Shown here: one piece after another, positions 23,401 through 34,429 of the stretch
Position numbering within the stretch: the first letter of the stretch is position 1
Layout of the letters: every line of letters begins with the position of its first letter
Assembly: GCA_015501595.1 (NCBI GenBank)
Contig: JADNRX010000177.1
Location: 1 to 64,000, forward strand
DNA from: Hymenopellis radicata
Taxonomy: Eukaryota; Basidiomycota; Agaricomycetes; Agaricales; Physalacriaceae
Length of the DNA: 64,000 nucleotides
Reading direction: 5' to 3'
Program-made: the position numbers and the translations under genes
Notes under the pieces: model-generated
Seen by the model: the letters and a program-made list of their open reading frames with translations, nothing else
Databases searched by the model: none
What the model was told of the DNA's origin: nothing

Positions 23401-24602
23401 ACGAGGTAACGGTTTACCCTACCGTCGCGTCCTCGTCGTTGACAACGATGAGCAGATCACCCGCCTTTGGAACCTTGTGCAGGCGCACAGTGTACAAAAC
23501 GCCCAGACACGCGCCAGGCTGCGCGATACGCAGGCGGCATTGGACCTCCTCCAAGCGTCTCATGATGAAGAGCTAGCTGCCGTGCAGCGGGAGAACAACG
23601 CCCTTAAGGCCAAGCATGCAGTGTATAAGATGCAGCTGGCCACGGCGGAGGACGAACTCGACGATATGCGCACGGTGGTGAACGAGTTGGCCGATAAAGG
23701 TGCGCGTAAAATGTAATCGGCTTAGACACGGCTAATCCTTACTGGTAGTCGCTCAGAACCACGACTACGGTGTATGGCCAACCGGAAAGATGCGCATATC
23801 GACTTTTCTTGGTACGTTCTGTGCGTTTTACGTGACTGTAGCTAATTGCCTTTAGACCCCGTTACTCCGAGTCGCGTTCCCCAAACTGCAGACGACGCCG
23901 ACGCCCTTTCTTACGCTGCGGCCATCATCAATCGCCTCCTTGCCACTACCAAGGCTCAAGAAAAGGATATCACTCTTCTTCAACGCGAAAAGGCGGTCCT
24001 GCACGCCCAGCTCGCGCTTCGTGATGTCGCCGAGGCAGAAATCGACCTGGGTTTAGGCCTCGACCTGCGCGATTTTCCTGACGCGGTGATCATGAACGAT
24101 GACGAGGCGATGGAGGTACTCGAGGACAATAGGGCGACGCAGCGCGGACTGGAGATGGAGGTCGAGGGTCTGCGGAGGAGGGTAGCGCAGTTACAGCTTG
24201 GGCGAACCAGTCCTGATGCCGCGGCGTTCGTACCACCACCCCCAATCGCATCTGGCTCGGGTTTACAACCTCCACCGGCACCGGCACCACCGCAGCAGGT
24301 CCATCACCAGCACCACCCGCCTCAATCGACGCTCTTGACGCCGAGATCCAAGTGCTTAGAAACCAGGTGGATGCCTTCCACGCTGAGAGGGAGACGCTTT
24401 TGCGGATGATTGACGCTGTGGGTGCACTATCATATATATCCTATGTAGTCTCACCTTTGTTTCTTAGGCCAAAGCAGACCAACCACCGCCACCTGAAGAT
24501 CTCCTTGACATAAACGATGGCGAGATGTCTATGGAGCTCGCTACGCCCTTGTTTCCTACGTCCTTGTTATCTCCACCGTTTCCACCTCCGGATGGCTCCT
24601 GA
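23355..24602 (+). CDS. Coiled-coil protein of unknown function
   Basis: The start at 23355 gives MGKRERARERERE, a charged exon of 17 codons, then an intron (23406-23452) and QITRLWNLVQAHSVQNAQ with long heptad-like stretches: ARLRDTQAALDLLQASHDEE and KHAVYKMQLATAEDELDDM. A later exon has DDADALSYAAAIINRLL, KDITLLQREKAVLHAQLAL and an acidic stretch, then a Pro-rich segment, another coil (IQVLRNQVDAFHAERETLL) and the tail PPFPPPDGS, with the stop at 24600-24602. There is no enzyme motif. It could be a structural or scaffold protein, or a captured gene within a mobile region, since its 5' end is duplicated nearby. Splicing at about 23700-23760 and 24300-24350 is uncertain because the frames do not join simply. 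Confidence 0.55.
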
Positions 24603-25122
24603 CATTTTACTACCGTACGGCATATCTTTATTATCTTGCTTTCGTGATGTTATTTTCTTGGTGTGTACATGTCTAATCTATTACTTATAATATTGTACTA
24701 TAGCTCGCTATCTAGATTTACCTGTATTGTTGCATTCTGTGCTCTACAGACAGAGGCGAGACCTCTTGTATGCTGGTTCCATGGACTTGCTGACTTGTAC
24801 CTCCGGATAAGGTTAATATGGTATTATTCACGGATGGATGTCATGGATGGGCTTGCGTGGCAACAGATCACGGTCCTTCATCTTGTTTGTTCAAGGACAG
24901 CCCGCCTAAATGTACGAGAGAGTTTACTTGCCTAGTACGTTGAGCTCCCTGTTTGCCATCTACTTACTCCGGAGATGATTAGAGAGCTCAACGCCACTCA
25001 TAGACAGAATATTGAATCAGAATAGATACCGATTGAGAGCAATAATAATGACAGCGGTGATAGCAAGACTGTATACGAGATATTGGACTCAGCGACGGAC
25101 GATCAACAGCGAGGAATACAAT
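24603..25122. other. Intergenic, no gene seen
   Basis: AT-rich at the start (24620-24720), suiting transcript ends. No coding signal. Confidence 0.45.
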
Positions 25123-25900
25123 TTATGTATACTTGGGAGGGTTCTTGGGCTTGCGAGTAGATCTGCGCAAGGGAGGTGTCGGCATTGTGTGAGGCGCGAT
25201 GGGGCCCGCTGATCCCTCCGTTCCGCTACTCCGCTTTTTCTTCACCTGCGTTTTGCCGCGCTTGGCGGGTGGCTCCCCGACCGACCCAGAGCGCGACCTC
25301 GCCCGTTTCGCTGTTTGCTCATCCACCACAGATTCCACATTCGCAGCCATCGAGATGTAACGGCGTTTCTTTATGTCGGATGCGTTCCCCTTGGAAAGTG
25401 CAGTGGATCGCTCGTTGTTCTCCTTCATATACTTGTGCACATTCGTTCGCCTCCTCAACACCCGCGGGTCATTAGCTTTGTAGCCAGAACCTCAGTGGAG
25501 GGAAGAAGTGCCCAAACATGCTGTCTATAGAATGCCTTCATGTCACTATGTACTAGAAATACAGAGCTTAGCCAACGACGAATCGTCATAGACAATGAAA
25601 ACACACATTTGGTGCTCATGAGCGCTGTGTTGTTGCGGTAGTGATCAAGACCGCCGCGTTCAAGACCTAGCGTGTACTCTAGTTCGTCGAGGTGCTAGTA
25701 AGAGCGCATGGTAGTTTCTTCGTGTGATTTATTGCGGCGAGAGGACGAACAGAGGTGGGAAATCCGTTTGGTGGGATGAAATCAAAGTCCAGAAGTTTAG
25801 ACGAAATCGGATCAGTGGTGATCTCATCCAGAGTTGCAGAAGGGGGTTCCATGACCGTTGATGATGAAGGGATGTGCTGGTGGGAGATCAAGTTCAACAA
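25123..25900 (-). CDS. Hypothetical protein with a basic, probably nuclear, C-terminus
   Basis: Three coding stretches follow each other on the minus strand. The first contains MEPPSATLDEITTDPISSKL and FIPPNGFPTSVRPLAAINH. The second reads LDELEYTLGLERGGLDHYRN and STKCVFSLSMTIRRWL, and further on AFYRQHVWALLPSTEVLATK. The third is VLRRRTNVHKYMKENNER, GNASDIKKRRYIS, and a Lys/Arg-rich tail with AKRARSRSGS, PPAKRGKTQVKKKRSSG and LRRSTRKPKNPPKYT, with the stop at 25123. I recall similar uncharacterised proteins in mushroom genomes but no function. The second and third stretches differ by one base at a GGG run near 25465, so either a base is missing or the gene is broken. The start at 25852 or 25900 is equally possible. 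Confidence 0.55.
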
Positions 25901-26523
25901 TCGTCAAGGTGACTTCAATGAGAATGAGAAGTTATGATATCTGAATCGAACAAAGCGCACGTGACGGAGGTCGACAAAAACCGCCTTTGTTAAGACCCAC
26001 CCACCCGGGGCACATGAACCACGAACGAATTTCAGCCCTCAGTATCGCCTGACTAATATCGAACAGTCCGAAGTGGACCAGGATCTATGCGTGACAAGGA
26101 TTCGGAACGGAATTTACGCCACAGCTACGGGACTGCAGACCACCACTAATCGAGAAATTGACAACCAGCGGAATTTACCGGCATATGGAGCCTGTACAAG
26201 AGAACGTACACATTTATGCAATTAACACGAACGAAAAACGTACCGAACTGCCTCACTGGGATCTTGTCATCTCGCTCGGTCCGTTTGATAGTCGACGATC
26301 GCTCACGTAGTTCCAAATGAAGAGTACCGCATTGATATCAACAGACAGAAAGCCTCAGAAAGAACAATGGTTCTGCAGCATCTCGGAGCGAGAACTGGGA
26401 CATAGAAGCGCCTGTCAGTGTTTCTGTTCCTGATAGAAATAATAACGGAAGAACGTTCCAGATCCCCCATGGCCAGCGAACACTTGTAATTCTTGTAATT
26501 ATGAAAATCGTGCGTCATATACA
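25901..26523. other. Intergenic, no gene seen
   Basis: No reading frame of coding quality. Contains the upstream flank of the basic hypothetical and the 3' flank of the EthD gene. Confidence 0.45.
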
Positions 26524-27017
26524 TCAATGCGTATCCTTGAAAGTGCCGAAATTCATCGGAACGACTGTCGTCTTTGCCCGGTCCAAGAATTCTTCCTCGT
26601 CAGGAACAAGGACCTTGAAGTATTCTTCGGAACTGGTAATCTGAGGCCGAACACTCGTGTTAGAAAGCGCAAGAGGTTGGAAACTAAACGCGCGCACGGA
26701 TAAAACCTTCTCGAACGACTCGCCCTCCATAATGGCAATACCGTCCCATTCACAAGTCAACGCGCCCATGCCTTTCAGCAAGGCGCTTGTTTCGTCGTTG
26801 ACATGCATCTGAATAGAGGTGAATGCGGCGCTTCCTTATGTACGAGACGCGAAAGTACCTGCTCATATTTGAGGATGACCTTCGACATCTCCATTGATTT
26901 GAACATCGCAGCGTGAAGTAACCAGCGTCGCGTGAATTCCTCTTTCGATATGCCTTCTTTGCGCTTCAGAAAGCCGACCACACGAACGCGGTCTGTGCGA
27001 AGAGAGGAATCTGACAT
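26524..27017 (-). CDS. EthD domain-containing protein
   Basis: EthD-fold proteins are small dimeric alpha-beta barrels. Fungal ones include cyclases and decarboxylases of polyketide pathways as well as proteins of unknown role. The start at 27017 gives MSDSSLRTDRVRVVGFLKRK, then EGISKEEFTRRWLLHAAMFK, the usual K-x-G-x-S-x-E-E-F-x-R-x-W opening with an H in the next helix. A 50-nt intron (26858-26809) is followed by GALTCEWDGIAIMEG, SSEEYFKVLVPDEEEFLDR and the stop at 26524-26526. The length of about 147 residues is normal, and both exons join in frame. A longer start at 27065 is possible, but the TATA box favours 27017. It may belong to a metabolic pathway, but its neighbours here do not say which. 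Confidence 0.82.
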
Positions 27018-27078
27018 AGTATGAGTTGAGAGTCTGAGATAGTTGCGGTACAAAGATACAGGCAAGATTCAACGAAGC

Positions 27079-27084
27079 TTTATA
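27079..27084 (-). promoter_or_regulatory. Probable TATA box of the EthD gene
   Basis: CATATAAAG on the minus strand, about 62 nt upstream of the ATG at 27017. Confidence 0.5.
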
Positions 27085-27099
27085 TGGGCGCCAGTGGAG

Positions 27100-28029
27100 C
27101 GATATACCGATGAGACCGGGAACAAGATCTTGTTGTGTAACGTCGAGCGTGAATTAAAATAGCCAAGTAATTTAAATGATGGCTAATCCACAGCTAGTCC
27201 ACACAGTCAGCTGTGGCGTTGTACAATAAGCGGTCTGTCACGTACATAGTTGAAGGCGGGACCGAGTCCGGCCGATGATGAGATTCGTCTCACGTGGCCA
27301 TGTCTTCCTCTTCGTCCGACTCCCAACGCCAACTTGACCTCGACAAACCAGCCATGACTCCCTGGACAGAATCCGCCCGGTCTGGAATGCTCGCCAAAAC
27401 TCCTCTTGCGCGGCCGATGCGGGTGGTATCGGGACCTGTTCGAGAAGGGGAATGCAGAAAGGCCCGGTTCCTGCCACTGCGCATCAATTATCCTTCGAAT
27501 CTTAATCACTTCAGTTTCTGCGGGTGAATACCATTTTCTTACCATTGACTACCACGTTTGTTGCTCAAGCGCTCAAGTGCTTACGCTTTTAGTGACAGTC
27601 GACTGGAAAGCATGTTGATCGCTTTCAAGGATGCCGAACGGCTCAGCGGATCAAGACGATTCCGCGATCAACTGGCTTAATTTAGAAACCGCTTCTTGGG
27701 GGTGAAATACCTTGCTTTAGGACGCGTTTTGCTATCGAAAGGCCTTAAGAAGACTCAGAGATAGACCCACTAGACGTTATGGTGCTTTCTGCGCGACGCT
27801 TTATGGTGGCTCCTGAAACTCCCAACTTCAACTTGGATATCGATCGCTCGGTAGCTGCACATGCAACCCCCCAAACTGGGGAAGGGGAAGGGGAGAAACC
27901 AACCCCACGGTGCTATGGATATTCCTTTCAGGCCTGAAAACTACCGCCGAATCCCCGGGGGGTTTATAAGGCTGTCTCTAGGTAATGCTTTCAACGTACC
28001 TCCGACCACCTTCTCCTGATATCACCAGC
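27100..28029. other. Intergenic; promoter region of the MFS gene
   Basis: Overlapping frames on both strands near 27200-27620 have no clear features. A TTTATAAGG sequence near 27962 lies about 65 nt upstream of the MFS start and could be its TATA box. Confidence 0.45.
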
Positions 28030-29919
28030 ATGTCGGACGCAAAGAATGTGGGGACAAATGAGAAGCGGGAGGAGACCATGCGCGACGCCAATGCTGAGGT
28101 CGATCCCAATGCCCAGTTCGGGGGCTTGGAGGCTCGCCAGAAGCTCGAGAAAAAACTTCTGAGAAAGTTGGACGCACGGATGAGCGTGCTGTTGCTTATC
28201 TACATCTTAAACTACGTGAGTTTTTCCTCGACAATCGTATCCACGATGCTCACCGACGTTTCTCTTTCCAGATTGACCGAAACAACGCGAGGTATGTTGG
28301 GCGTCACTTGAGATCTTTCGTGGCTTTACCTTATGTTACAGCGCTGCCCGTCTGAAAGGTTTCGAGGAGGATCTACATCTCAAAGGAGAGCAGTTCGCCA
28401 CCCTCTTGTCCATATTGTACGTTGGGTACATTCTCATGCAAGTGCCATCGTACGTGCCCATTCTCGTCGTTTTCGGGGATCATTATCTCATCCAATCATA
28501 GAAACATGTTCCTCAACAAGATCGGCAAACCCTCGGTGTATATTCCTTGCTGTATCCTTATCTGGGGCATGATCTCATGTCTGACTGGTGTCACTACAAA
28601 CTTCGTTGGAGCCCTGCTTACCCGATTCTTCCTGGGTTTCGTCGAAGCCGCCTTCCTTCCTGGATCACTCTTCCTTATCTCCAAGGTTTGTCCATGGCCC
28701 TTTGTCTCGGGTTATACGCTAACGTTTCTCATAGTGGTACAAGCGAGACGAGATAGGTCTTCGTAACGCCATCCTATTCTGCGGAAATATCATCAGTAAT
28801 GCTTTCGGAACGCTGATGGCGTCTGGTATTCTCAGTCGGATGGACGGGAAACTCGGACACGCCGCTTGGAGGTACGTGTTCTCCTTTCCATTGCAATACT
28901 ATCTAATGGCATGGAAAGGTGGCTCTTCTTCATCGAGGGCGCAATCACCATGACCGTCGCCGTCATCGCGTATTTCGTGCTCCCGGATTTCCCGTCCACA
29001 ACCCCCTGGCTCTTCCCGCAGGAGCGTGCGCTCGCTGAGCTCCGTATGACCGAAGATGTCGGTGTCAGTGACGACTCTGCCTCCAAAGAAGAGAACACCA
29101 GCGCTTGGCTGGGACTCCAGCAGGCCTTCACCGATTGGCGTGTCTGGTGGATGTCGTTGGCTCTCACAGCGGAGGTCATCGCGCTGTCCTTCAATATCTA
29201 TTTCCCGACTTTGACGAGCACCCTGGGATATGGCTCGACAGAATCTCTTTTACTCTGTGCTCCTCCCTGGGTCTTTGCGGCCATTGTTGCTTTCGCTTTA
29301 TCGAGGTAGCATTCCTCTCGTATCCATATAGCTCATCTAACGGGGAATTAGGCACTCGGATAAGGTTAAGGAGCGATTCTGGCATATTACTGCATCGTAT
29401 TCTCTCGGTCTCGTCGGATTCATTATCGCCATTGCTACCATGAATACGGCTGCCCGCTACGTCTCTTTGTACGTTTATATTTTTTTACGGTGACCTCGAT
29501 TTCTGATCCTGACCGACATCGTTAGGTTCTTGATGGCCCAGTCTTACTCTGGTTTTATCGTGTTTTATGCATGGTTAAGCAACTCGTTCCCTCGCCCTGC
29601 GGCCAAGCGCGCTGTAGTCCTTGCTCTCACGAACGCGTTATCCCAACTTGGCAACATCGCTGGATCGTGCGTGCTATAGCCTCTGGCCTTACGCTGCTTT
29701 GCTTACGACCTTGACAGATATATCTGGCCAAAAGATAAATTCGGCCCGACGTACAGGAACTCGTACGCTATCTGTATAGCGACAAGTAGTCTGTCTATCA
29801 TCATGTGCTTCATGTTCCGACTGGAGCTGCAGCGTCAAAACAAGAAGCTGGAGGAGGCTGAGGAGGCTGAGCTCGGTGAGGGAGAGGCGGCGGAGCCTGG
29901 ATTCAGGTACATGCTTTGA
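28030..29919 (+). CDS. MFS transporter, Dal5-like anion:cation symporter family
   Basis: Twelve-helix plasma-membrane permease of the allantoate/nicotinate/vitamin-type symporter family, importing small organic anions. The start at 28030 gives MSDAKNVGTNEKREE; the cytoplasmic N-terminus ends in KKLLRKLDARMSVLLLIYIL. Tiny exon 2 (28272-28291) encodes IDRNNA, the hallmark N-Y-x-D-R-x-N-x-A after helix 1. Then LYVGYILMQVPS, GKPSVYIPCCILIWGMISC, RFFLGFVEAAFLPGSLFLIS, WYKRDEIGLRNAILF, WLFFIEGAITM, FPTLTSTLGY and SNSFPRPAAKRAVVLALTNA are all where the family has them. The stop is at 29917-29919. Every short intron keeps the frame, so the gene appears intact at about 490 residues. The substrate cannot be read from sequence. 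Confidence 0.92.
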
Positions 29920-30950
29920 AAGAACCTCCAGGGACGTCTTCGGATTGGCAACTCCGTGCGAAGTGTACGATATATAAGTGTGGCGTAGTTTGATATAATC
30001 ATGATGGCATATAGTCACGGTCTTACTCGGAATAGAGTACAGTAGTAATGAGAATATTTCCACCTAGTTCATGGCGGCTGCGACCGTAGCATAGGAGAGT
30101 GAGCATAGTCCAGTACGCGTAAATGCAAATCGGAAGGGAGGTTTGTGGGGAAGAGCAATACTTACTGTTATTAATGATGGGCCACATGGTAAACTCGGCG
30201 TGGCGCGTATCATGTAAGGGAAGGACGCTTGCTGTACGACCTTGAAGAGCAGTAAGTGCGATTAATCAATAACAGGGTACTGTACAGCCATAGAACAAGG
30301 CTGACAAGAAACAGGTAGTCTTGAGGTGAGGTAAACCACACTAGATATATCTTACTCAGCGAAATACATTCGCTGTCAAGAGCAGCAAGCCGAATGATAA
30401 TGATGGTTTGGTGGCAGGGAAGGCACAGCCACGCAATCACTTTTTCCTTCTTCCGATCATGACACCTCGCATTGGAACGGTGCGCTGACAAGCCAGGGGA
30501 GCCTTGGATGGAGCTTTTTATTGCTGAGCGTACTGTGCGTTGTTCTTCAACGGCACGTCTCTGGTTCATGTCATAGCTAATGGTATGAGCATCTAGCTCT
30601 TAAAATGAAGCCTCATGCCCCTCATTATTTACGCCTCTATCGGACTCGCCCTTGTCCCTAATCAGCACTACCGGTTGCTGAAAACGAATTGTAATGCAAC
30701 TGATGAAGTAGGTATAGTTACTGCTCATCGTCATTCGTTCTGTTGCATATAGTGTTTATTGACTGGTATGCCCAACCGAAAATGCCTGGAGTATGTTTGT
30801 ATCCCGATTGGTAGATTTTGATTGACGCTGATGTGTTGTTGTCTTGTCAGGATCAGCGCTTAGCTGTGTTGTTCTTGTCCCCACAATAACACCCATATAG
30901 GAACAAGCGCATCAAGAGCCTTGTTTTGCGATCATCAGTTATCGCCACTG
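29920..30950. other. Intergenic, about 1 kb, no supported gene
   Basis: One minus-strand open frame (30210-30569) is partly hydrophobic but has no family features and no plausible partner exons. Confidence 0.4.
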
Positions 30951-30958
30951 CTATAAAG
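30951..30958 (+). promoter_or_regulatory. Probable TATA box of the kinase gene
   Basis: CTATAAAG, 48 nt upstream of the ATG at 30999. Confidence 0.5.
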
Positions 30959-30998
30959 GACCCGGGTCCTCTCATCGCTCGCTCAAACACTCCCACCA

Positions 30999-32763
30999 AT
31001 GTCTCTTAGGAAAAGCCACAGCCAGATCCCCTCGTCTAGCACCGCAACCCTAGACTCCAACGCTCCAACATTCATAACAGCCCCTCGAGCGTTGAGTGCA
31101 ATCGACGACGCGAGTACTACGTTGACCGATGAGGATTATGGCGTAGTAGTTGAGCGAACGATTGCTCTAGATGAGAACGACGCTCCACTTGCTTTTGAGC
31201 ACGGTTCTACTTTCGTTTGGGGGCCTCAGGCCGCTGCTCAAGTGAGGCCACCAACGCCACCATCTACAGTCCCCAGCTCTCCCGACCCATATCGGTCGAC
31301 TATTCTCGCTTCTCACCCACATCGTCCGTCTGCGCCCTTTGGACATCGTAAAACCGTCCCACGCGGACCTCCTTCCATCGCCAGTACCCACTATTCGGCG
31401 CAAAGCGGGTACATCGGCCCGTCATCCACATCCTCCATGTTGACTTAGACCTCTGCAAGCCGCTGTCATCTCTGCAAGCTTCGCGGCTCCCTATATCCTC
31501 TTCACCTCATGCCTCCCTTATCAAAGGCCTCCCCGACAATATCTACTTCAAGACGAAGTGTTATCAGTTCAATTATATGATTGGGGAGGGTAATTTCGCC
31601 CGGGTTTTCCATGCACGAAGGAAGGATGTGTTAACCGGCGTGGCGAAGCTCGTGGCGATCAAGGTCATGAATAAGGTGCCGACGGAGAAGGCAGTAAACT
31701 GGAGTCTAGGGGACGATTTGCCGGACGAAGAGGTGCAGTGGACGAAGTGCAGGGTGTCAAATAAGGAGTTGGTGGTAAGGGAGAAGGAGCTACTCGACGT
31801 CTGAGCCACACCACTGCCCTGCCTTTTCTCTCGTCGCTTTTTGAGGCGTTCCAGGATAACCATTTCGCTTATTTCGTTATGGTGAGTTTCTTATGCACAA
31901 AAATTCATCGTGTGATGCTGATCAGCGCTCTGTAGCCTCTCTGCCTACAGTCTCTGCACGACTTGATGAACGAATATCGGTCCCGTGGCGTCAAGATACC
32001 CGATACCGAACTCAAGCGATATGCCGCCGAGCTTCTTCTTGGGATCGAGAACCTACACAGCTTGGGATGGTACCATCACGATATCAAACCAGATAACATT
32101 ATGATATCCGGCTCTGGGCACATTCAGATAGTCGACTTTGGGTGCGTGCAGAAAGGGTTTAAGGAGGGGCATGGGCTTAGGGAGCTCGGGGCCAACGACC
32201 TGCTGGGTGCAAGGGCGTGCCAGAGTCCAGAAATGATCAGACAACGCTACCATCAGCAGAACTCGGGAAGCAGCTCTCCCATTACCTATCGCGCGGAACT
32301 GGTCGATGTGTGGAACTACGGACTGGTGCTGTTTGAGATGTGTACGTGCCCGACTAGGATAACTTTCCCCGCCGCAGATGACGCGTATACTATGATGGTG
32401 CGCTTGATGGCGAAAATGGCGGCGACGTCGAGGGACCTTCTATTCGGAAAGGTTTGTCCCGAGTTTCTTGTTTGTTCGCTTGCAGTGACTGAGCGCTCCT
32501 GTATTCCATAGCTTCTTTGCGAGGACGAAACTCGACGCGCCAGTGTCTCCGAGATAAAGGATCATCCATACTTCGCTGGTGTAAATTGGGATTCTGTGAT
32601 GAAGAAGGAATGGCCTGTGGAGTATGTTCCACCAATGTGTCGTCCTCCGAATGCACTTCCGCCTAACCTACGGGTGGCGAAGGCGGATATGGTTCAGGAT
32701 GTGCATTACTTGAATCATGGGATCGAGTTCGCCGATCGCCCATCTGCGTCTTATCTGGCGTGA
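30999..32763 (+). CDS. Serine/threonine protein kinase
   Basis: A Ser/Thr/Pro-rich leader of about 150 residues precedes the kinase fold. The Gly loop is IGEGNFARVF (31580), followed by the catalytic lysine in KLVAIKVM. Then come SLFEAFQDNHFAYFVM (hinge region), LHDLMNEYRSRG, the catalytic loop WYHHDIKPDNIMI, the Mg-binding VDFGC, CQSPEMI in place of APE, VDVWNYGLVLFEM, and a final DETRRASVSEIKDHPYF before the stop at 32761-32763. The catalytic loop has HHD where most kinases have HRD. The substrate is not predictable. Frame breaks occur near 31440 (end of the leader) and 31801 (between LLDV and LSHTTALP); no intron fits the second, so a base seems to be missing or the gene is damaged. Confidence 0.78.
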
Positions 32764-33043
32764 TATGTCGAACTTCGCGGAGGATGAAATTGTGCTTGTG
32801 CTCCTAATGTCTACCAGCAATCGATATCTTTAGGCCCGCTTATACTCGTCTATCTTACTTTTGAGGGAGTAATCCTTAATCTCGTGCCCACGCACCAATC
32901 AATCTAGGTGTCATATCATCATGTTCTTTCAGTGCAAGCACTATCTAATTGAATATACAGCAGCAAATTTCTCCTTCTTCGTTACAACTAATACAGGGGC
33001 CAGCTATGATTTTGAAATTAATTTAAATTATCCACCGTCGAAT
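32764..33043. other. Short spacer between convergent genes
   Basis: The kinase (plus) and the second DUF6534 gene (minus) end here. AT-rich around 32930-33040. No gene seen. Confidence 0.4.
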
Positions 33044-34429
33044 TTATACATCCTTCACTTCCCCAAAAGACACGGCTGCTTTATCTGGCTCGTCGCCGAT
33101 ACTGACTTCGTCGTTCGCGAAGTCATCATGTGCCTTGACTGTGTTGATCTGCACCTGAACGTCGATTCGATGGTCGGGGTGGTGGGTCTATGGGAACGGA
33201 AATGAGCATCATCCATCAAATAGAACTGGTTGCAGAGTACTCACAATGCCATCCTGAGTTCTCATACCTCGTAAAGCACTTCCCAAGTTGGTGCTACGGC
33301 CGTTGCGATCTTGAAGGGAGTGTGATTCCGCCTCAGTCGAAGCCGGAGTACGCATAGACTTGCGACTGTTGAGAGTGGCGAGAAGAGAGTTTATATAGAC
33401 TGGGAGAGAACAATCAAAGACGCATAAAACGAAGGAGGAGCAAGTAGGACGCACATCGACCAATCATGAAATAGAAAGCGAAGTAAATGAGCGTGTTTGG
33501 GATAGCAAGGATCTGTGATTGATGATTAGAACTCTGAAGCCATCTACTATTGAACAGAGAGAGCGTACAAAAAGCAAACTCATGCAGGCGCACAAGCTCG
33601 TCAGGAGACCGGTGTTAATCGAGAAGAGCATGAGCCTATTGATGATGTGGTTACTCCATGTGAAACCACTCTTCGCGCGCTCGAGGAACACCACGATCGC
33701 TGTCGTGATTGCAACATCACCGGCAGCAGCAAGCACGTTGACAGACATCGAGAGTGCTTTGAGCTCACCGAGAAGGGTGAAGGTCGGTAGATGGGTGCCC
33801 TTGGCGACATAGGCGATGGATGTGGCGAGTTCGCCAAGAATGAGGGCAACGATGGGTATGAGAACCCAGATATTCGGACGAACTGGTGTAGGATGGCTTA
33901 GTGGACGAGAGTGAGTGGATACAGGACATACATGACCAGATGCGATATGCGAAATAGCTCTGCACAAGGAAGCCTGTCAAGGCATTGAATAGTACTTCAA
34001 CATACATGCTCCTGCAAGACGGCGTCAGAAGATCATCGCACTGCACCTCACGGACACGCACCATACGACATTCTCCAGAGCCTGTCGATTACCGAAGTGT
34101 CTGATCGTATAATGGTAAACTGCGGCGGTTTTTAGAGCTGATGGCCTGTGCTGACTATGGGGACCTTACGAGCATGCGTAATGAGGATCTGATGAATCGT
34201 ATCGCTCGACCAGGTCGCGAAAACGAGAATCTTGATCCACAACTTGTCTCTGCGGTAGTTGTCGAAGTAGAACCACGTCTGCACACACGATATGCCCCAT
34301 AGCCTAGATGACAGGTCAGTACACTTCGAGGCTACGTGAAGAACACTTGCACAGCAGCTAGGACCATCCCATAAAGAGCGCGCCGAACGTCCCATCAATC
34401 GGAGGGCCATTGTCATCAACTGCGGACAT
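33044..34429 (-). CDS. DUF6534-type integral membrane protein (second member)
   Basis: Same mushroom-specific membrane family as 10482-12119; function unknown. The start at 34429 gives MSAVDDNGPPIDGTFGALFM, the family opening, then after an intron LWGISCVQTWFYFDNYRRDK and LWIKILVFATWSSDTIHQIL. Middle helices include NIWVLIPIVALILGELATSI. The DUF6534 core is LKALSMSVNVLAAAGDVAIT, FLERAKSGFTW, HIINRLMLFSINTGLLTSLC. An AFYFMIGR helix ends at an intron and continues as YINSLLATLNSRKSMR. A last short exon gives THHPDHRIDVQVQI, matching the family end motif, with the stop at 33044-33046. A TAG near 34370 is removed if the intron begins just after TTTATGGGATG, so I see no need to call a break. Confidence 0.82.

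Noticed and set aside
27207..27620. Overlapping open frames on both strands between the EthD and MFS genes
   Set aside because: Neither strand shows a motif, a partner exon or a clear start; the frames mirror each other in a GC-rich stretch.
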